A stretch of DNA of 64,000 bases from JBCCXL01 sp039191605 (GTDB lineage Bacteria; Acidobacteriota; Thermoanaerobaculia; Multivoradales; JAHZIX01): the NCBI GenBank assembly GCA_039191605.1, contig JBCCXL010000020.1, positions 1-64,000 of the forward strand, given 5' to 3'. Positions 36,384-45,800 of the stretch are shown piece by piece (positions within the stretch are counted from its first letter, which is position 1; each line of letters starts with the position of its first letter). The notes below the pieces were generated by a model. That model was not told where the DNA came from. It did no database searches and was given only the letters and a program-made list of their open reading frames with translations. Made by a program: the position numbers and the translations under genes.

Positions 36384-37307
36384 ATGCAGGAGATCGGTTA
36401 CGACCGCCCGCTCTTTGTCCAGCCCTTCGACCATCGCGGTAGCTTCACCAAGAAGTTCTTCGGCCTTCAGAGCCCGCCGGCCCTGAGCGTCGGGGACGAC
36501 CAGCGCAACCGCATCTCCGAGGTCAAGGGATTGATCTACCGGGGCCTGCAGCGAGCCATCGAGCTGGGCGTCGCCAAAGAGCACGTCGGGGTCTTGGTGG
36601 ACGTAGAGTGGGGACTGCACGTCATCCACCAGTCGCGCCAGGACGGGATTCCGCTGGCGATCTGCGTCGAGCGCAGCGGCCAGCCGATCTTCGACTTCGA
36701 ATACGGCAGCCGCTGGCAGGATCACCTGCGCTTGTTCAAGCCGGAGATCGTCAAGTGCCTGGTGCGCTGGCACCCCCATGACGACGCAGCGACGAATCGC
36801 GAGCAGGGCGCGCGCTTGGCGGCTCTCTCCGAATACGTCCATGACGGCAACGATCATCACCTGATGTTCGAGCTGCTGGTGCCGGCCCTCACCGATGAGG
36901 AGAAGGCCATGGGCAGCCGCTACGACCATGAAGTGCGCCCCCAGCGCATGATCGAGGCGATCCACCAGATTCAGGATCAGGGCGTGGAGCCGGATATCTG
37001 GAAGATCGAAGGCCTGGAGACCCGTGAACAGGCAGAGCAGGTGGCCGCCGCCTGCCGCAACACCGCCGAGCGCGCCACCGTCGGCTGCATTCTGCTGGGC
37101 CGCGGCTCCGACAAGGAGCAGGTGCACAAATGGCTGCGGGTGGCCGCCCCGGTGCCCGGCTATATCGGCTTTGCCGTCGGGCGCACCAACTTCAGTGACC
37201 CGGTGAAGGCCTTCCTTGCGGACCCCAGTCAGCAGGAAGCCTCGATCCAGGCCATCGCCGAGAACTACAAAGGCTGCGTCGACGTGTGGCTGGAGGCCGC
37301 CGGCTAA
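36384..37307 (+). CDS. DUF2090 aldolase-like protein (stand-alone IolC C-terminal domain)
   Basis: The 307-residue protein matches the DUF2090 domain found at the C-terminus of some IolC-type 5-dehydro-2-deoxygluconokinases: LFVQPFDHRGSFTKKFFG, GLIYRGLQRAIELGVAKEHV, VLVDVEWGLHVIHQSR, LFKPEIVKCLVRWHPHDDA, WKIEGLETREQAEQVAAACR and GYIGFAVGRTNFSDP. The fold is a class I aldolase-like barrel; a Lys near VKCLVRW is a candidate Schiff-base residue. No inositol genes and no kinase domain accompany it, so its substrate is open. The ATG has aggag ten bases upstream, and a clean terminator follows at 37394, so the gene is monocistronic. Confidence 0.85.
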   Translation: MQEIGYDRPLFVQPFDHRGSFTKKFFGLQSPPALSVGDDQRNRISEVKGLIYRGLQRAIELGVAKEHVGVLVDVEWGLHVIHQSRQDGIPLAICVERSGQPIFDFEYGSRWQDHLRLFKPEIVKCLVRWHPHDDAATNREQGARLAALSEYVHDGNDHHLMFELLVPALTDEEKAMGSRYDHEVRPQRMIEAIHQIQDQGVEPDIWKIEGLETREQAEQVAAACRNTAERATVGCILLGRGSDKEQVHKWLRVAAPVPGYIGFAVGRTNFSDPVKAFLADPSQQEASIQAIAENYKGCVDVWLEAAG

Positions 37308-37393
37308 GGCGAGCCTCATGGGCCCTCGGCGGCCCTACCTCTCCCTTCTCGCTCGTTCGAGATCCGGAGATCGCAAAATTCGGAGGCCTCACC

Positions 37394-37427
37394 AGCGCCC
37401 GCCTTCCCGGCGGGCGCTCTTTATTTT
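37394..37427 (+). terminator. Rho-independent terminator after the DUF2090 gene
   Basis: Perfect 10-bp stem agcgcccgcc (37394-37403) / ggcgggcgct (37409-37418), five-base loop, followed by ctttattttg. Confidence 0.9.
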
Positions 37428-37496
37428 GTAGAAGAAAGCGTGTGGGAAAGAGCCTTCTAACGACAGGCAGCTACCGCCAAAGGGGCGCCGCCGCCC

Positions 37497-38123
37497 TCAG
37501 CTACGCCAGGAGATATCGAAATGCAGCTCGGCAGCGCTGGGCATCCCGTTGCTGTAATTCCGCTCTACCACCTCGACGTCCCGCCCCCCCACCGCCTCGA
37601 GGGCGTAGGTGATCCATCCGCTGGCTACCGGAGCGACATGGCGCAGACTGCCGAGCCGCTCCACTCGACACACTCCTCGACCTTCTCCCTCCTGGGATGA
37701 CTGCACCTGGACAGAAATCCCGCTGAAGTACATCCCCCACAGCCGGGGCAGCGCATCGAAGATTCGGTCTGGGGACGCCAGCAAAGCGAGAAAGACCCGG
37801 TAGACGCTCTTCAGGTGATCCGCCGCCACGTAGCGCCCGTTCTCCGCCATCGCAATCTCGAAGCCCGCCCGATCTCCGTGGTGAGCGACCTCCAGAATCG
37901 CCTGCCACAGCGAATCGATCGCCTCGATCGGATACCAGCTCGGGCCGAAGGCTGTCCCCACGACTTCCCGTAGCTCCTCATTGAGGCTAGCGAGAACTCG
38001 CTGATAGGTCACTGCATCGTAACGCTGTCTGGCCCACCGCAGAGAAGACGAGAGTCCAGTGCCCTTCACGCAGGGGGCAGGGGATTCGACGACGGGCGGA
38101 CTCACAAAAAGGGTATCCAGCAT
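37497..38123 (-). CDS. TIGR02265/DUF2378-like protein, copy 1
   Basis: A 208-residue soluble protein with VKGTGLSSSLRWARQRYDAV, GPSWYPIEAIDSLWQAILEV, MAENGRYVAADHLKSVYRVF and VASGWITYALEAVGGRDVEV. The WYPIE segment and the overall helix plan resemble the myxobacterial paralogous family TIGR02265 (DUF2378), whose function is unknown. It is clearly homologous to the gene at 39432-40085 (shared WYPIE, ENGRY(V/I)AAD and ELHF(D/E)I ends). The ATG at 38123 follows gggag by five bases. The family assignment is by recollection of its pattern; homology of the two copies is direct. Confidence 0.65.
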   Translation of the reverse strand: MLDTLFVSPPVVESPAPCVKGTGLSSSLRWARQRYDAVTYQRVLASLNEELREVVGTAFGPSWYPIEAIDSLWQAILEVAHHGDRAGFEIAMAENGRYVAADHLKSVYRVFLALLASPDRIFDALPRLWGMYFSGISVQVQSSQEGEGRGVCRVERLGSLRHVAPVASGWITYALEAVGGRDVEVVERNYSNGMPSAAELHFDISWRS

Positions 38124-38482
38124 TCATTCTCCCGGAATCAGGCTGCATCATCGTTTCAAGATGTTCGAAGCTAAGACTCGAGTCATGCTCTCTGTGGGAA
38201 CAAATATCTCGAGGAATGAACAGAGATTCGGCGAAGGTCAGACTCACAGAACCGGGCTGATTGGGGGCTCCCGACTCCAAACCGGCGACCCCGTCCCGCC
38301 ATCACGCATTGGCGAAGCCCGGAGTTGAAGGTCCAAAGTCGACGATCGAAGAATGAACTGTGAAGTGGATCGCCTACTACGAAACCTAGTTTCCCGAGAG
38401 CGTAATCTCTCGCTAAGAAATCCTATTCTTGACGCCCGGCCTCGAGACGAGTCAAGTCTCGCGAGACCACAAGCTCTCCGCC
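38124..38482. other. Intergenic region
   Basis: This relatively AT-rich stretch lies between the transglycosylase stop and the start of the TIGR02265-like gene. It holds a small inverted repeat cgagag/ctctcg (38395-38412), possibly a weak terminator for the transglycosylase gene, and cgagac/gtctcg pairs near 38443. No gene is supported. Confidence 0.35.
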
Positions 38483-39331
38483 TCAGTCACCGCGCTGCCC
38501 TTCTGCCGGCGGCACCGGCTTTCCGTCCTCCCCTAATCCCAGAGTTGAAAGGATGCGCTGAATGTAGGTCCTCGTTTCCCGGTAGGGCGGCACTCCGCTG
38601 TATCGATCCACCGCGCCCTCCCCCGCGTTATAGGCCGCCAACACGTGCAATAGGCGACCGTCGAAGCGATCGATGAGAAAGCGCAAATAGGCGGTTCCCG
38701 CCTCCAGATTCCGCCGAGGATCAAAGAGCTCGTGCTCGGCGACCCCAAAGCGGTGAGCGGTCGCCGGCATCAGCTGCATCAGGCCGCGGGCCCCTTTGAC
38801 CGAGACCACCCGCGGGCGGAACGAGCTCTCGTGGCGAATCATCGCCGCCACCAGCGCCGGGCTGAGATCCCGCTGCCGGGAGAGCTCCCAGATCAGCTCA
38901 CCGTAGGGAGTCTCGGGCTTCGGCGAGTTCTCGTCGAAGCCTAAGTCGAGCTCGCGGGCCTCTTCCGGAGGGGGCTCCTCCACCTCTACGATCTCGTCAT
39001 CGACGATCCTCTCCACCAATCTCATCGGCAGCGTGACGCGCCCCCCCTCGGCGAGCTCCAGATGGATTCGATCGTCCACCACCTCGTAGGCGGAGACCTT
39101 GAAGAAGCGCTCGTTGGAGAGCACCACCAGCTCTGCTTCCAGAGGGGCAGGTAGGCCGATGGTGACTACCAGGATAACGACTGCCAGCCCGGAGAGCAGG
39201 CTCCACCGGTCGGAAGGTCGCCGGTAAGCCAGGAGTGAGCGGCAAATCAGTGATGGAGCGGTGCAATTCATCGCGGCATAGCGAGATGGCGAGCCCACAG
39301 CGGGCCCGTCATCCCTAGATTCTCTCTCCAT
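38483..39331 (-). CDS. Lytic transglycosylase (Slt/MltE-type)
   Basis: The 282-residue protein has a signal-anchor (GLAVVILVVTIGLPAPLEAE, cleaved after about PLEA), a small N-terminal beta domain, a Glu/Pro linker and an SLT catalytic domain: SPALVAAMIRHESSFRPRVV with catalytic Glu in RHES, GARGLMQLMPATAHRFGV, DPRRNLEAGTAYLRFLIDRF and VLAAYNAGEGAVDRYSGVPP, then the YRETRTYIQRIL end. It cleaves glycan strands of peptidoglycan with anhydro-muropeptide release. The start may be at 39331 or at the internal ATG 39271, which gives a tidier signal peptide. It lies between the two TIGR02265-like genes, all on the same strand. Confidence 0.93.
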   Translation of the reverse strand: MERESRDDGPAVGSPSRYAAMNCTAPSLICRSLLAYRRPSDRWSLLSGLAVVILVVTIGLPAPLEAELVVLSNERFFKVSAYEVVDDRIHLELAEGGRVTLPMRLVERIVDDEIVEVEEPPPEEARELDLGFDENSPKPETPYGELIWELSRQRDLSPALVAAMIRHESSFRPRVVSVKGARGLMQLMPATAHRFGVAEHELFDPRRNLEAGTAYLRFLIDRFDGRLLHVLAAYNAGEGAVDRYSGVPPYRETRTYIQRILSTLGLGEDGKPVPPAEGQRGD

Positions 39332-39431
39332 TCTTTACGCAGCAGGGGCAGCCATTGTCCAAGGCCATACCGGCTCCAGGCTCAGCCGTCGAGCCGCTAC
39401 CCCCACCCTTACTCTTCAGCCGAATCTCAGC

Positions 39432-40085
39432 TCAACTCAGCCAAAAGATCTCGAAGTGCAGCTCTTCGGGATCGTAAACGCCCAGGCGGTAATTCTTTTC
39501 CTCCACCTTCGGACTGCGGGCTCCCACCATGTCCAGAGCGTAGGTCAGCCAGCCGCAGATCACCGGCGCGATGTGCCGCACTCCCTCCAGGCCTCGAGCT
39601 CGGCATCGAGCCCACCCTTCCTTGGGATCGGGGACCTCCGGCTCCACGTCGATTTGGTGAAAGTAGGTCTCGCCAAAGCGCGGCAGCGCCTTCACCAGGC
39701 GAAGGGGAGAGGAGAAGAGCGTCAGATAGACCCGATAGATGGAGCCGAGGTTGTCCGCCGCGATGTAGCGTCCGTTCTCGACCATCGCCGCCTCGAAGCT
39801 ACTCTGCTGCTGCTCCAGCGAAAGGGAGCCGTAGGCCACTTCCCGCACGCCGTCCCACAGCGAATCCACCACTTCGATGGGGTACCAGGTGGGGGCGATG
39901 ATGTTGCTCAAATCGAGGGAATGACCAGTCCCGAAGCGTTCGAGGATCCGGCGATAGGTGCTCGCGTCGTAGCGATGCCGGATCCAGTTTCGAGTCGAGA
40001 TGAGCCCGGTACCTCGCACCTGGGCCCCGAGCTTCGAAGGGGTCGCCTGCGGCGAGAGGGTGGCGCTGAAGGGGTCGCTGATCAT
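39432..40085 (-). CDS. TIGR02265/DUF2378-like protein, copy 2
   Basis: A 217-residue paralogue of the 37497-38123 protein: VRGTGLISTRNWIRHRYDAS, IAPTWYPIEVVDSLWDGVRE, MVENGRYIAADNLGSIYRVY and VICGWLTYALDMVGARSPKV, ending ELHFEIFWLS. The ATG at 40085 is preferred; the in-frame extension to 40340 only translates a 16-bp tandem array and is not part of the gene. A moderate ribosome site (gaga) precedes it. The two copies differ most in the middle, where copy 2 has an extra charged stretch. Confidence 0.65.
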   Translation of the reverse strand: MISDPFSATLSPQATPSKLGAQVRGTGLISTRNWIRHRYDASTYRRILERFGTGHSLDLSNIIAPTWYPIEVVDSLWDGVREVAYGSLSLEQQQSSFEAAMVENGRYIAADNLGSIYRVYLTLFSSPLRLVKALPRFGETYFHQIDVEPEVPDPKEGWARCRARGLEGVRHIAPVICGWLTYALDMVGARSPKVEEKNYRLGVYDPEELHFEIFWLS

Positions 40086-40203
40086 GAAGAGTTCTCGTGA
40101 GCCCTGTGGTCCAGGGCTGAAAGTCGAGGGAGGTCGCTGGAAGAAGAGCCGTCCGAAGGCAAGAGCCCTCGAAGCAGGCCATCCGAGAGCAGCAGTCGAG
40201 GCT

Positions 40204-40308
40204 AAGGAGCCAGTCGACCGAGGAGCCAGTCGACCGAGGAGCCAGTCGACCGAGGAGCCAGTCGACCGAGGAGCCAGTCGACCGAGGAGCCAGTCGACCG
40301 AGGAGCCA
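40204..40308. repeat. 16-bp tandem array
   Basis: Six copies of gaggagccagtcgacc (first copy begins aag) run from 40204 to 40299, with a partial seventh to 40308. Copies are essentially identical. The array lies about 120 bases upstream of the copy-2 start codon, in the region that should hold its promoter. The remaining spacer up to 40551 shows no other feature beyond the Pro-Gly-rich reading frames it creates. Confidence 0.92.
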
Positions 40309-40551
40309 AACGTTAGCAGCAGGCAGCCGCCGCCGGGCATTCTTGCCGCGAAGGGCTGCTCGTATTCATCTCGTCCTAGGGATACCTAGCTCTTGGGATT
40401 TGTTATCTAACCCAGAGTTCGTCGGCCGGGCTGGATTGGACGCAGGCGGTCTACGGCATCTCGGGCAGCAACCGGGCATCTTGGGGCCCCACCCTTCAAA
40501 ATCGAACCTGGAGCCATCGGCGCCGGGATCCCCCCGGGTGCAGCGGCAAAC

Positions 40552-41583
40552 CTAGGCGCGGGGATGGAAGCGGTCGTAAAGGGACCGCATTCGATGTTGG
40601 TGGATGTGGGTATAGATCTCGGTGGTGGCGATATCGCTGTGGCCGAGCATCGCCTGGACCGCCCGTAAATCGGCACCGTATTCCAGCAAGTGGGTCGCGA
40701 AGCTATGGCGCAAGACGTGGGGAGAGACCTGCTCAAGCCCCAGGGGACGAGCGTAGCCCTTGAGGATCTTCCACAGGCCCTGGCGGGTCAGGGGGCGGCC
40801 CCGCTGATTGACGAATACGGTGCCGTGGCGCAGGTGCCGGACGAAACGAGGCCGGGCGGTGCTGAGATAGCGACGCAACCAGAGGTCGGCGCTCTCTCCC
40901 AGCGGTACGGCGCGCTCCTTCGAGCCCTTTCCGGTGACCACAAGGTAGTCCACCACCGGGACTCGAGGCCCCGCCGACAGCTCGGCCTTCGGCCCCTGAC
41001 TCTGGAATGAGGCGCCATCACGATCCGCGGACCGCAGCGGCTCCGCGATGCCCCGCAGCTGCTCGAAGCCGAGAGCTACCAGCTCGCTCACCCGCAATCC
41101 CGTAGCGTAGAGCACCTCGATCATCGCCCGATCCCGCAGCCCGGCATCGGCGCTGACATCCGGGGCCGCCAGCAGGTCCTCCACCTGCCCCTCGGTGAGC
41201 ACCTTCGGCAGGGGCCGCCCGGCCCGCGGTCGCTCCAGGTGCTGGGAGGGATCATCCTCCCGCTGGCCAACGAAGACCAAGAAGCGATAGAAGCCCCGCA
41301 GCGAGGAGACGGCGCGGTGCACGCTGCGGGGCGAGAGTCCCTGGCGGCTCAAGGAGCGCACCGTATCGGCGAGCTGCTGCCGGCTCACCGTCAGGGGATC
41401 CGCCCCCTGCTCCACCAGCTGCTGGCCGACCCGCAGCAGATCCCGACCGTAGGCCTCCACGGTGAGCGCCGCCAGGCGGCGCTCGGAGGCCAGGTGATCC
41501 AGGTAGCGATCGATCCATCGGCGCCACGGCGGCAGAGCCCTGGCGTTGCGGCGAGCGGGGTTTGGCTCTCTCTGGTCAGACAC
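40552..41583 (-). CDS. Tyrosine recombinase XerC/XerD type
   Basis: A 343-residue site-specific recombinase with an N-terminal SAM-like core-binding domain (IDRYLDHLASERRLAALTVE) and a catalytic domain with LYATGLRVSELVAL (Arg164), GKGSKERAVPLG (Lys), HVLRHSFATHLLEYGADLRA, MLGHSDIATTEIYTHI (His, Tyr324). XerC/XerD resolve chromosome dimers at dif; which of the two this is cannot be settled. Between the first Arg and the Lys strand there is an extra stretch of about 40 residues (RSADRDGASFQSQGPKAELS) longer than in standard Xer. The GTG start is seven bases behind the LeuA-like stop, so the gene is read with the leu genes. Confidence 0.92.
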   Translation of the reverse strand: MSDQREPNPARRNARALPPWRRWIDRYLDHLASERRLAALTVEAYGRDLLRVGQQLVEQGADPLTVSRQQLADTVRSLSRQGLSPRSVHRAVSSLRGFYRFLVFVGQREDDPSQHLERPRAGRPLPKVLTEGQVEDLLAAPDVSADAGLRDRAMIEVLYATGLRVSELVALGFEQLRGIAEPLRSADRDGASFQSQGPKAELSAGPRVPVVDYLVVTGKGSKERAVPLGESADLWLRRYLSTARPRFVRHLRHGTVFVNQRGRPLTRQGLWKILKGYARPLGLEQVSPHVLRHSFATHLLEYGADLRAVQAMLGHSDIATTEIYTHIHQHRMRSLYDRFHPRA

Positions 41584-41590
41584 CCTTCCG

Positions 41591-42913
41591 TTAGCCCCCG
41601 CCGCCGGCTTCGGCCCGCGGCAGCAGAGCCCGAACTTCGTCTTCCCCCAGTACCCGGTCGGCGCTTTTCGCCCGCTCCAGGATCTTCGCCACGGTAGCTT
41701 CCGGCGCCTCCAGCCCCCGCGCCGTCAGCCAGTAGTTGACGTTGGCCACCCCGCTGCTGGGCCCGATATCTACCCGCTGACGACGCCCGACGAGGCTCGC
41801 CGGGATGGAGGAATAGACCAGATCCTCCAGCTCCTGCTGCCCGCGCCGTCGGGCCTTGAGCAGGGCGGCGGCGTGGACCCCGGTGGCGGTCCGAAACGCG
41901 TCTTCTCCCAGCACCGGGTAGGAAGACGGGATGGGGACCTCCATGCTCCGGGACACCAGCCGACAGTACCGAGGCAGCGATTCCAGATCCCGCTGCCCCC
42001 AGCCCTCGAGGCGAAAATTCACCAAGAGCTGATCCATCGCCGCGTTCCCCGCCCGTTCCCCGATCCCCAGCCCCGTGCCGTGGAGGCGGTGAGCGCCGGC
42101 CCGGGCGGCGGCGAGGCTATTGGCCACCGCCAGCCCACGATCGTTGTGGCCGTGCCAGTCGACGGGCACCGCGCAATCCGCCGCCGCCAGCTCGCGGTGC
42201 AGGAAACGAACCAGCTCCGCGGCGCCCTCCGGGGTTGCCGCCCCCACCGTATCCGTCACGCAGACCGCCCGGGCACCGGCCCGCACCGCCTCGAGATAGA
42301 GCCGAGCGACGTGCTGAGGCTTGGCCCTCACCGTATCCTCGGTGACGAACATCACCTCCAGCCCCAGGGAGCGAGCGTAGGTCACCGCTTCGCCGGTGCA
42401 GCGCAGGAGGTAATCCAGGTCCCAGCCCTGCAGGTGCTGGCGAATCGGGCTGGACCCAATGAAGCAATCCGCCACCACCCCGTGGCCGGCGCGCTGAACC
42501 ACCTCCGCCACCGCCTCGATATCTCCTTTGACGGTGCGCGCGGCACAGGCGGTCTCGAGGTCGAGGCCCGCAGTGACGACCTCCTGAGCCAGCAGGGCTG
42601 AATCGCTGGAGGCTCGCGCCCCGGCCACCGGCATGCCGATATTCACGCGATCGATCCCCAGAGCCACCATGCAGTGCAACAGCTCGATCTTCTCCCCCGG
42701 GCTCGGAGTGCGCACCGAGGAGCTCTGCAGCCCGTCCCTCAGGGTTTCGTCGTTGAGGGCTACGGATGCCGGTTGCCGGCTCTCCAGGCCCTGATCTCCG
42801 GCCTGCGCCGGGAGCTGCCTCGGGTCCTGATGCTGCCCCCAGTCGTAGACCAGAGAACGGGCGGGAGGGCCTGGCGCAGCGCTCCCCGGCAGGTCTTTGC
42901 GCCCCTTAGACAC
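41591..42913 (-). CDS. 2-isopropylmalate synthase family protein
   Basis: A 440-residue DRE-TIM metallolyase: NDETLRDGLQSSSVRTPSPG (metal Asp/Arg), GIDRVNIGMPVAG, VDWHGHNDRGLAVANSLAAA (HxH), and GTGLGIGERAGNAAMDQLLV (GxGERxG). A C-terminal part of about 140 residues lacks the full LeuA regulatory domain of the long type, suggesting no classical leucine feedback. Homocitrate or citramalate synthase are alternatives. The GTG start overlaps the preceding leuB-like gene by eight bases, so the two are translationally coupled and likely act in one chain-extension pathway. Confidence 0.85.
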   Translation of the reverse strand: MSKGRKDLPGSAAPGPPARSLVYDWGQHQDPRQLPAQAGDQGLESRQPASVALNDETLRDGLQSSSVRTPSPGEKIELLHCMVALGIDRVNIGMPVAGARASSDSALLAQEVVTAGLDLETACAARTVKGDIEAVAEVVQRAGHGVVADCFIGSSPIRQHLQGWDLDYLLRCTGEAVTYARSLGLEVMFVTEDTVRAKPQHVARLYLEAVRAGARAVCVTDTVGAATPEGAAELVRFLHRELAAADCAVPVDWHGHNDRGLAVANSLAAARAGAHRLHGTGLGIGERAGNAAMDQLLVNFRLEGWGQRDLESLPRYCRLVSRSMEVPIPSSYPVLGEDAFRTATGVHAAALLKARRRGQQELEDLVYSSIPASLVGRRQRVDIGPSSGVANVNYWLTARGLEAPEATVAKILERAKSADRVLGEDEVRALLPRAEAGGGG

Positions 42914-44027
42914 CGGCCGCCTCCGTCACCTCCAGCCGCTCCAGCACCGCTGCCGAGACCTCTTCGGTAGACGCTGAGCCGCCGAGCTCCGGCGTCCGCG
43001 GGCCGAATTGCAGCACCTCCACCACCGCCTGGTCGAGGGCCCGGGCCGCCGCCTGGTGCCCGTTGACGGCGAGCAGGAGGGCCGCCGACAGCAGCGTCGC
43101 GCTGGGGTTGGAGATCCCCTGGCCGGCGATGTCCGGCGCGGAGCCGTGAACCGGCTCGAAGAGGCCCGGCCGGCCGGGATGCAGGCTGGCGGAAGGGGCG
43201 AGGCCGAGACCTCCGGCGAGGGCGGCTCCGAGATCGCTCAACACGTCCCCCAGCAGGTTCGGCGCCACCAGCACGCCGAAGCGCTGCGGCGCCATCACCA
43301 TCTCCGCGGCGACGGCATCGGCATAGGAAGCACGGGCGTCCACCTGGGGGAACTCTTGCGCCAGTTCGCCGAACACCCGGCGCCACAGGCCGTGCCCGTG
43401 ACGCACCGCGTTGGCCTTGTCGGCGAGGCAGAGGGGAGCTCCCCAGCGCGTCGCCTGCTGAAAGGCGGCCCGCAGGATGCGCTCGACGCCAAGGCGGGTG
43501 TAGACCGCCTCCTGGATCGCCACCTCGTGCCCCCCGCCGCCGTGGAGCCGCCCGCCGACGTTGGCGTAGAGGCCCTCGGTATTCTCCCGAAAGATCGCGA
43601 AGGCGACATCCGCCGGGCCTCTGCCCTTGAGCACGCCGAGCTCTTCCGCCATCAGCCGAACCGGTCGATAGTTGAGGTAGAGGTCGAGGCCGAAGCGCAG
43701 ACCCAGCAGAATCTCCTCGGCGTGGCGATGATCCGGCACTCGAGGATCCCCCAGGGCACCGAGGAGAATTCCGTCGGCCTCCCGACGCAGCTGCTCGATG
43801 GCCCCCGCCGGCAGGGTCTCGCCGGTTGCCAGGTAATGCTCCGCGCTCCACGGCCGGGTCGATAGGCGCAGCTCGAAGTCGAAGCGCCGCGCCAGCACTT
43901 CCAGCGCCTTCACCGCAGGCCTCACCACCTCGGGGCCGATACCGTCCCCCGGGACCACCACCACTCGCAAAGGAGACGCCGGATGCGGGGCGCAAAAGCT
44001 CGGCGCAACGTCATAGAAGGAAATCAA
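42906..44027 (-). CDS. Isopropylmalate/isocitrate dehydrogenase family protein
   Basis: The 373-residue beta-decarboxylating dehydrogenase has VVVPGDGIGPEVVRPAVKAL, LGALGDPRVPDHRHAEEILL, LRFGLDLYLNYRPVRL (substrate Arg), FRENTEGLYANVGG, LCLADKANAVRHGHGLWRRV (Lys), NLLGDVLSDLGAAL (metal Asp) and LFEPVHGSAPDIAGQGISNP. The form fits LeuB-type enzymes, and the coupled LeuA-like gene supports a role in leucine synthesis, although homoisocitrate or tartrate-type substrates remain possible. The start is TTG at 44027 with gggag eight bases upstream. No leuC or leuD lies nearby. Confidence 0.85.
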   Translation of the reverse strand: MISFYDVAPSFCAPHPASPLRVVVVPGDGIGPEVVRPAVKALEVLARRFDFELRLSTRPWSAEHYLATGETLPAGAIEQLRREADGILLGALGDPRVPDHRHAEEILLGLRFGLDLYLNYRPVRLMAEELGVLKGRGPADVAFAIFRENTEGLYANVGGRLHGGGGHEVAIQEAVYTRLGVERILRAAFQQATRWGAPLCLADKANAVRHGHGLWRRVFGELAQEFPQVDARASYADAVAAEMVMAPQRFGVLVAPNLLGDVLSDLGAALAGGLGLAPSASLHPGRPGLFEPVHGSAPDIAGQGISNPSATLLSAALLLAVNGHQAAARALDQAVVEVLQFGPRTPELGGSASTEEVSAAVLERLEVTEAAGV

Positions 44028-44326
44028 AACCGCGGCTCCCAGCTAGTGTTCCTCAATCAGAGCTTCGCGAATTTACTCAAAAGAATCGCTGGATGCTAGC
44101 ACGGTGCACCTTGCGCCGCGACGGGTCCCCATGATGGGATCGGTGGGCTCTGAAAGACCTCCAGGCTGTCGCGGGAAGACCACCGTCGAGACGGGAAAGG
44201 CTCGCCGCTGCACCGATATCTCCGCCTTGGCAACTGCGCCTTGGCACCTTCCCATGGGCGCCTCCCCGAGATGGCTTCCGCTCCCCTAGCTATCCCTGAT
44301 GCTCTTCCATTGGAGACCCTGACGCC

Positions 44327-45601
<1,275 letters not shown>

Positions 45602-45672
45602 TCCGCGGCTCCCGCGGACCGCGCTGTAGGGGCTCCATCCCTGATCAAAGAATCAGCGCCCGGAATTTGAGC

Positions 45673-45710
45673 AGAAAGAAGCCCTCGCGCCATCGCGAGG
45701 GCTTCTTTCT
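45673..45710. terminator. Strong rho-independent terminator after DUF819
   Basis: Perfect 17-bp stem: agaaagaagccctcgcg (45673-45689), loop ccat, cgcgagggcttctttct (45694-45710). The A-rich base of the left arm and T-rich right arm let it work on both strands, serving DUF819 and the convergent YtoQ gene. Confidence 0.95.
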
Positions 45711-45800
45711 ATCTGATTTCTAAATGGCGCCCCGAGATGCACTCAAAGCACCGCAGCACCCGAGCCCGAGCCCACTAGGCGAGAGCTCGGCTGAAAATAA

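Noticed and set aside
40086..40340. N-terminal extension of the second TIGR02265-like protein through the 16-bp array
   Set aside because: The paralogue has no such extension, the added residues are pure repeat translation, and an ATG at 40085 matches the family start.
40552..41583. Xer-like recombinase as the integrase of a mobile island
   Set aside because: It is packed into the leuA/leuB operon, has Xer-type catalytic motifs, and no attachment-site duplication or cargo is visible.
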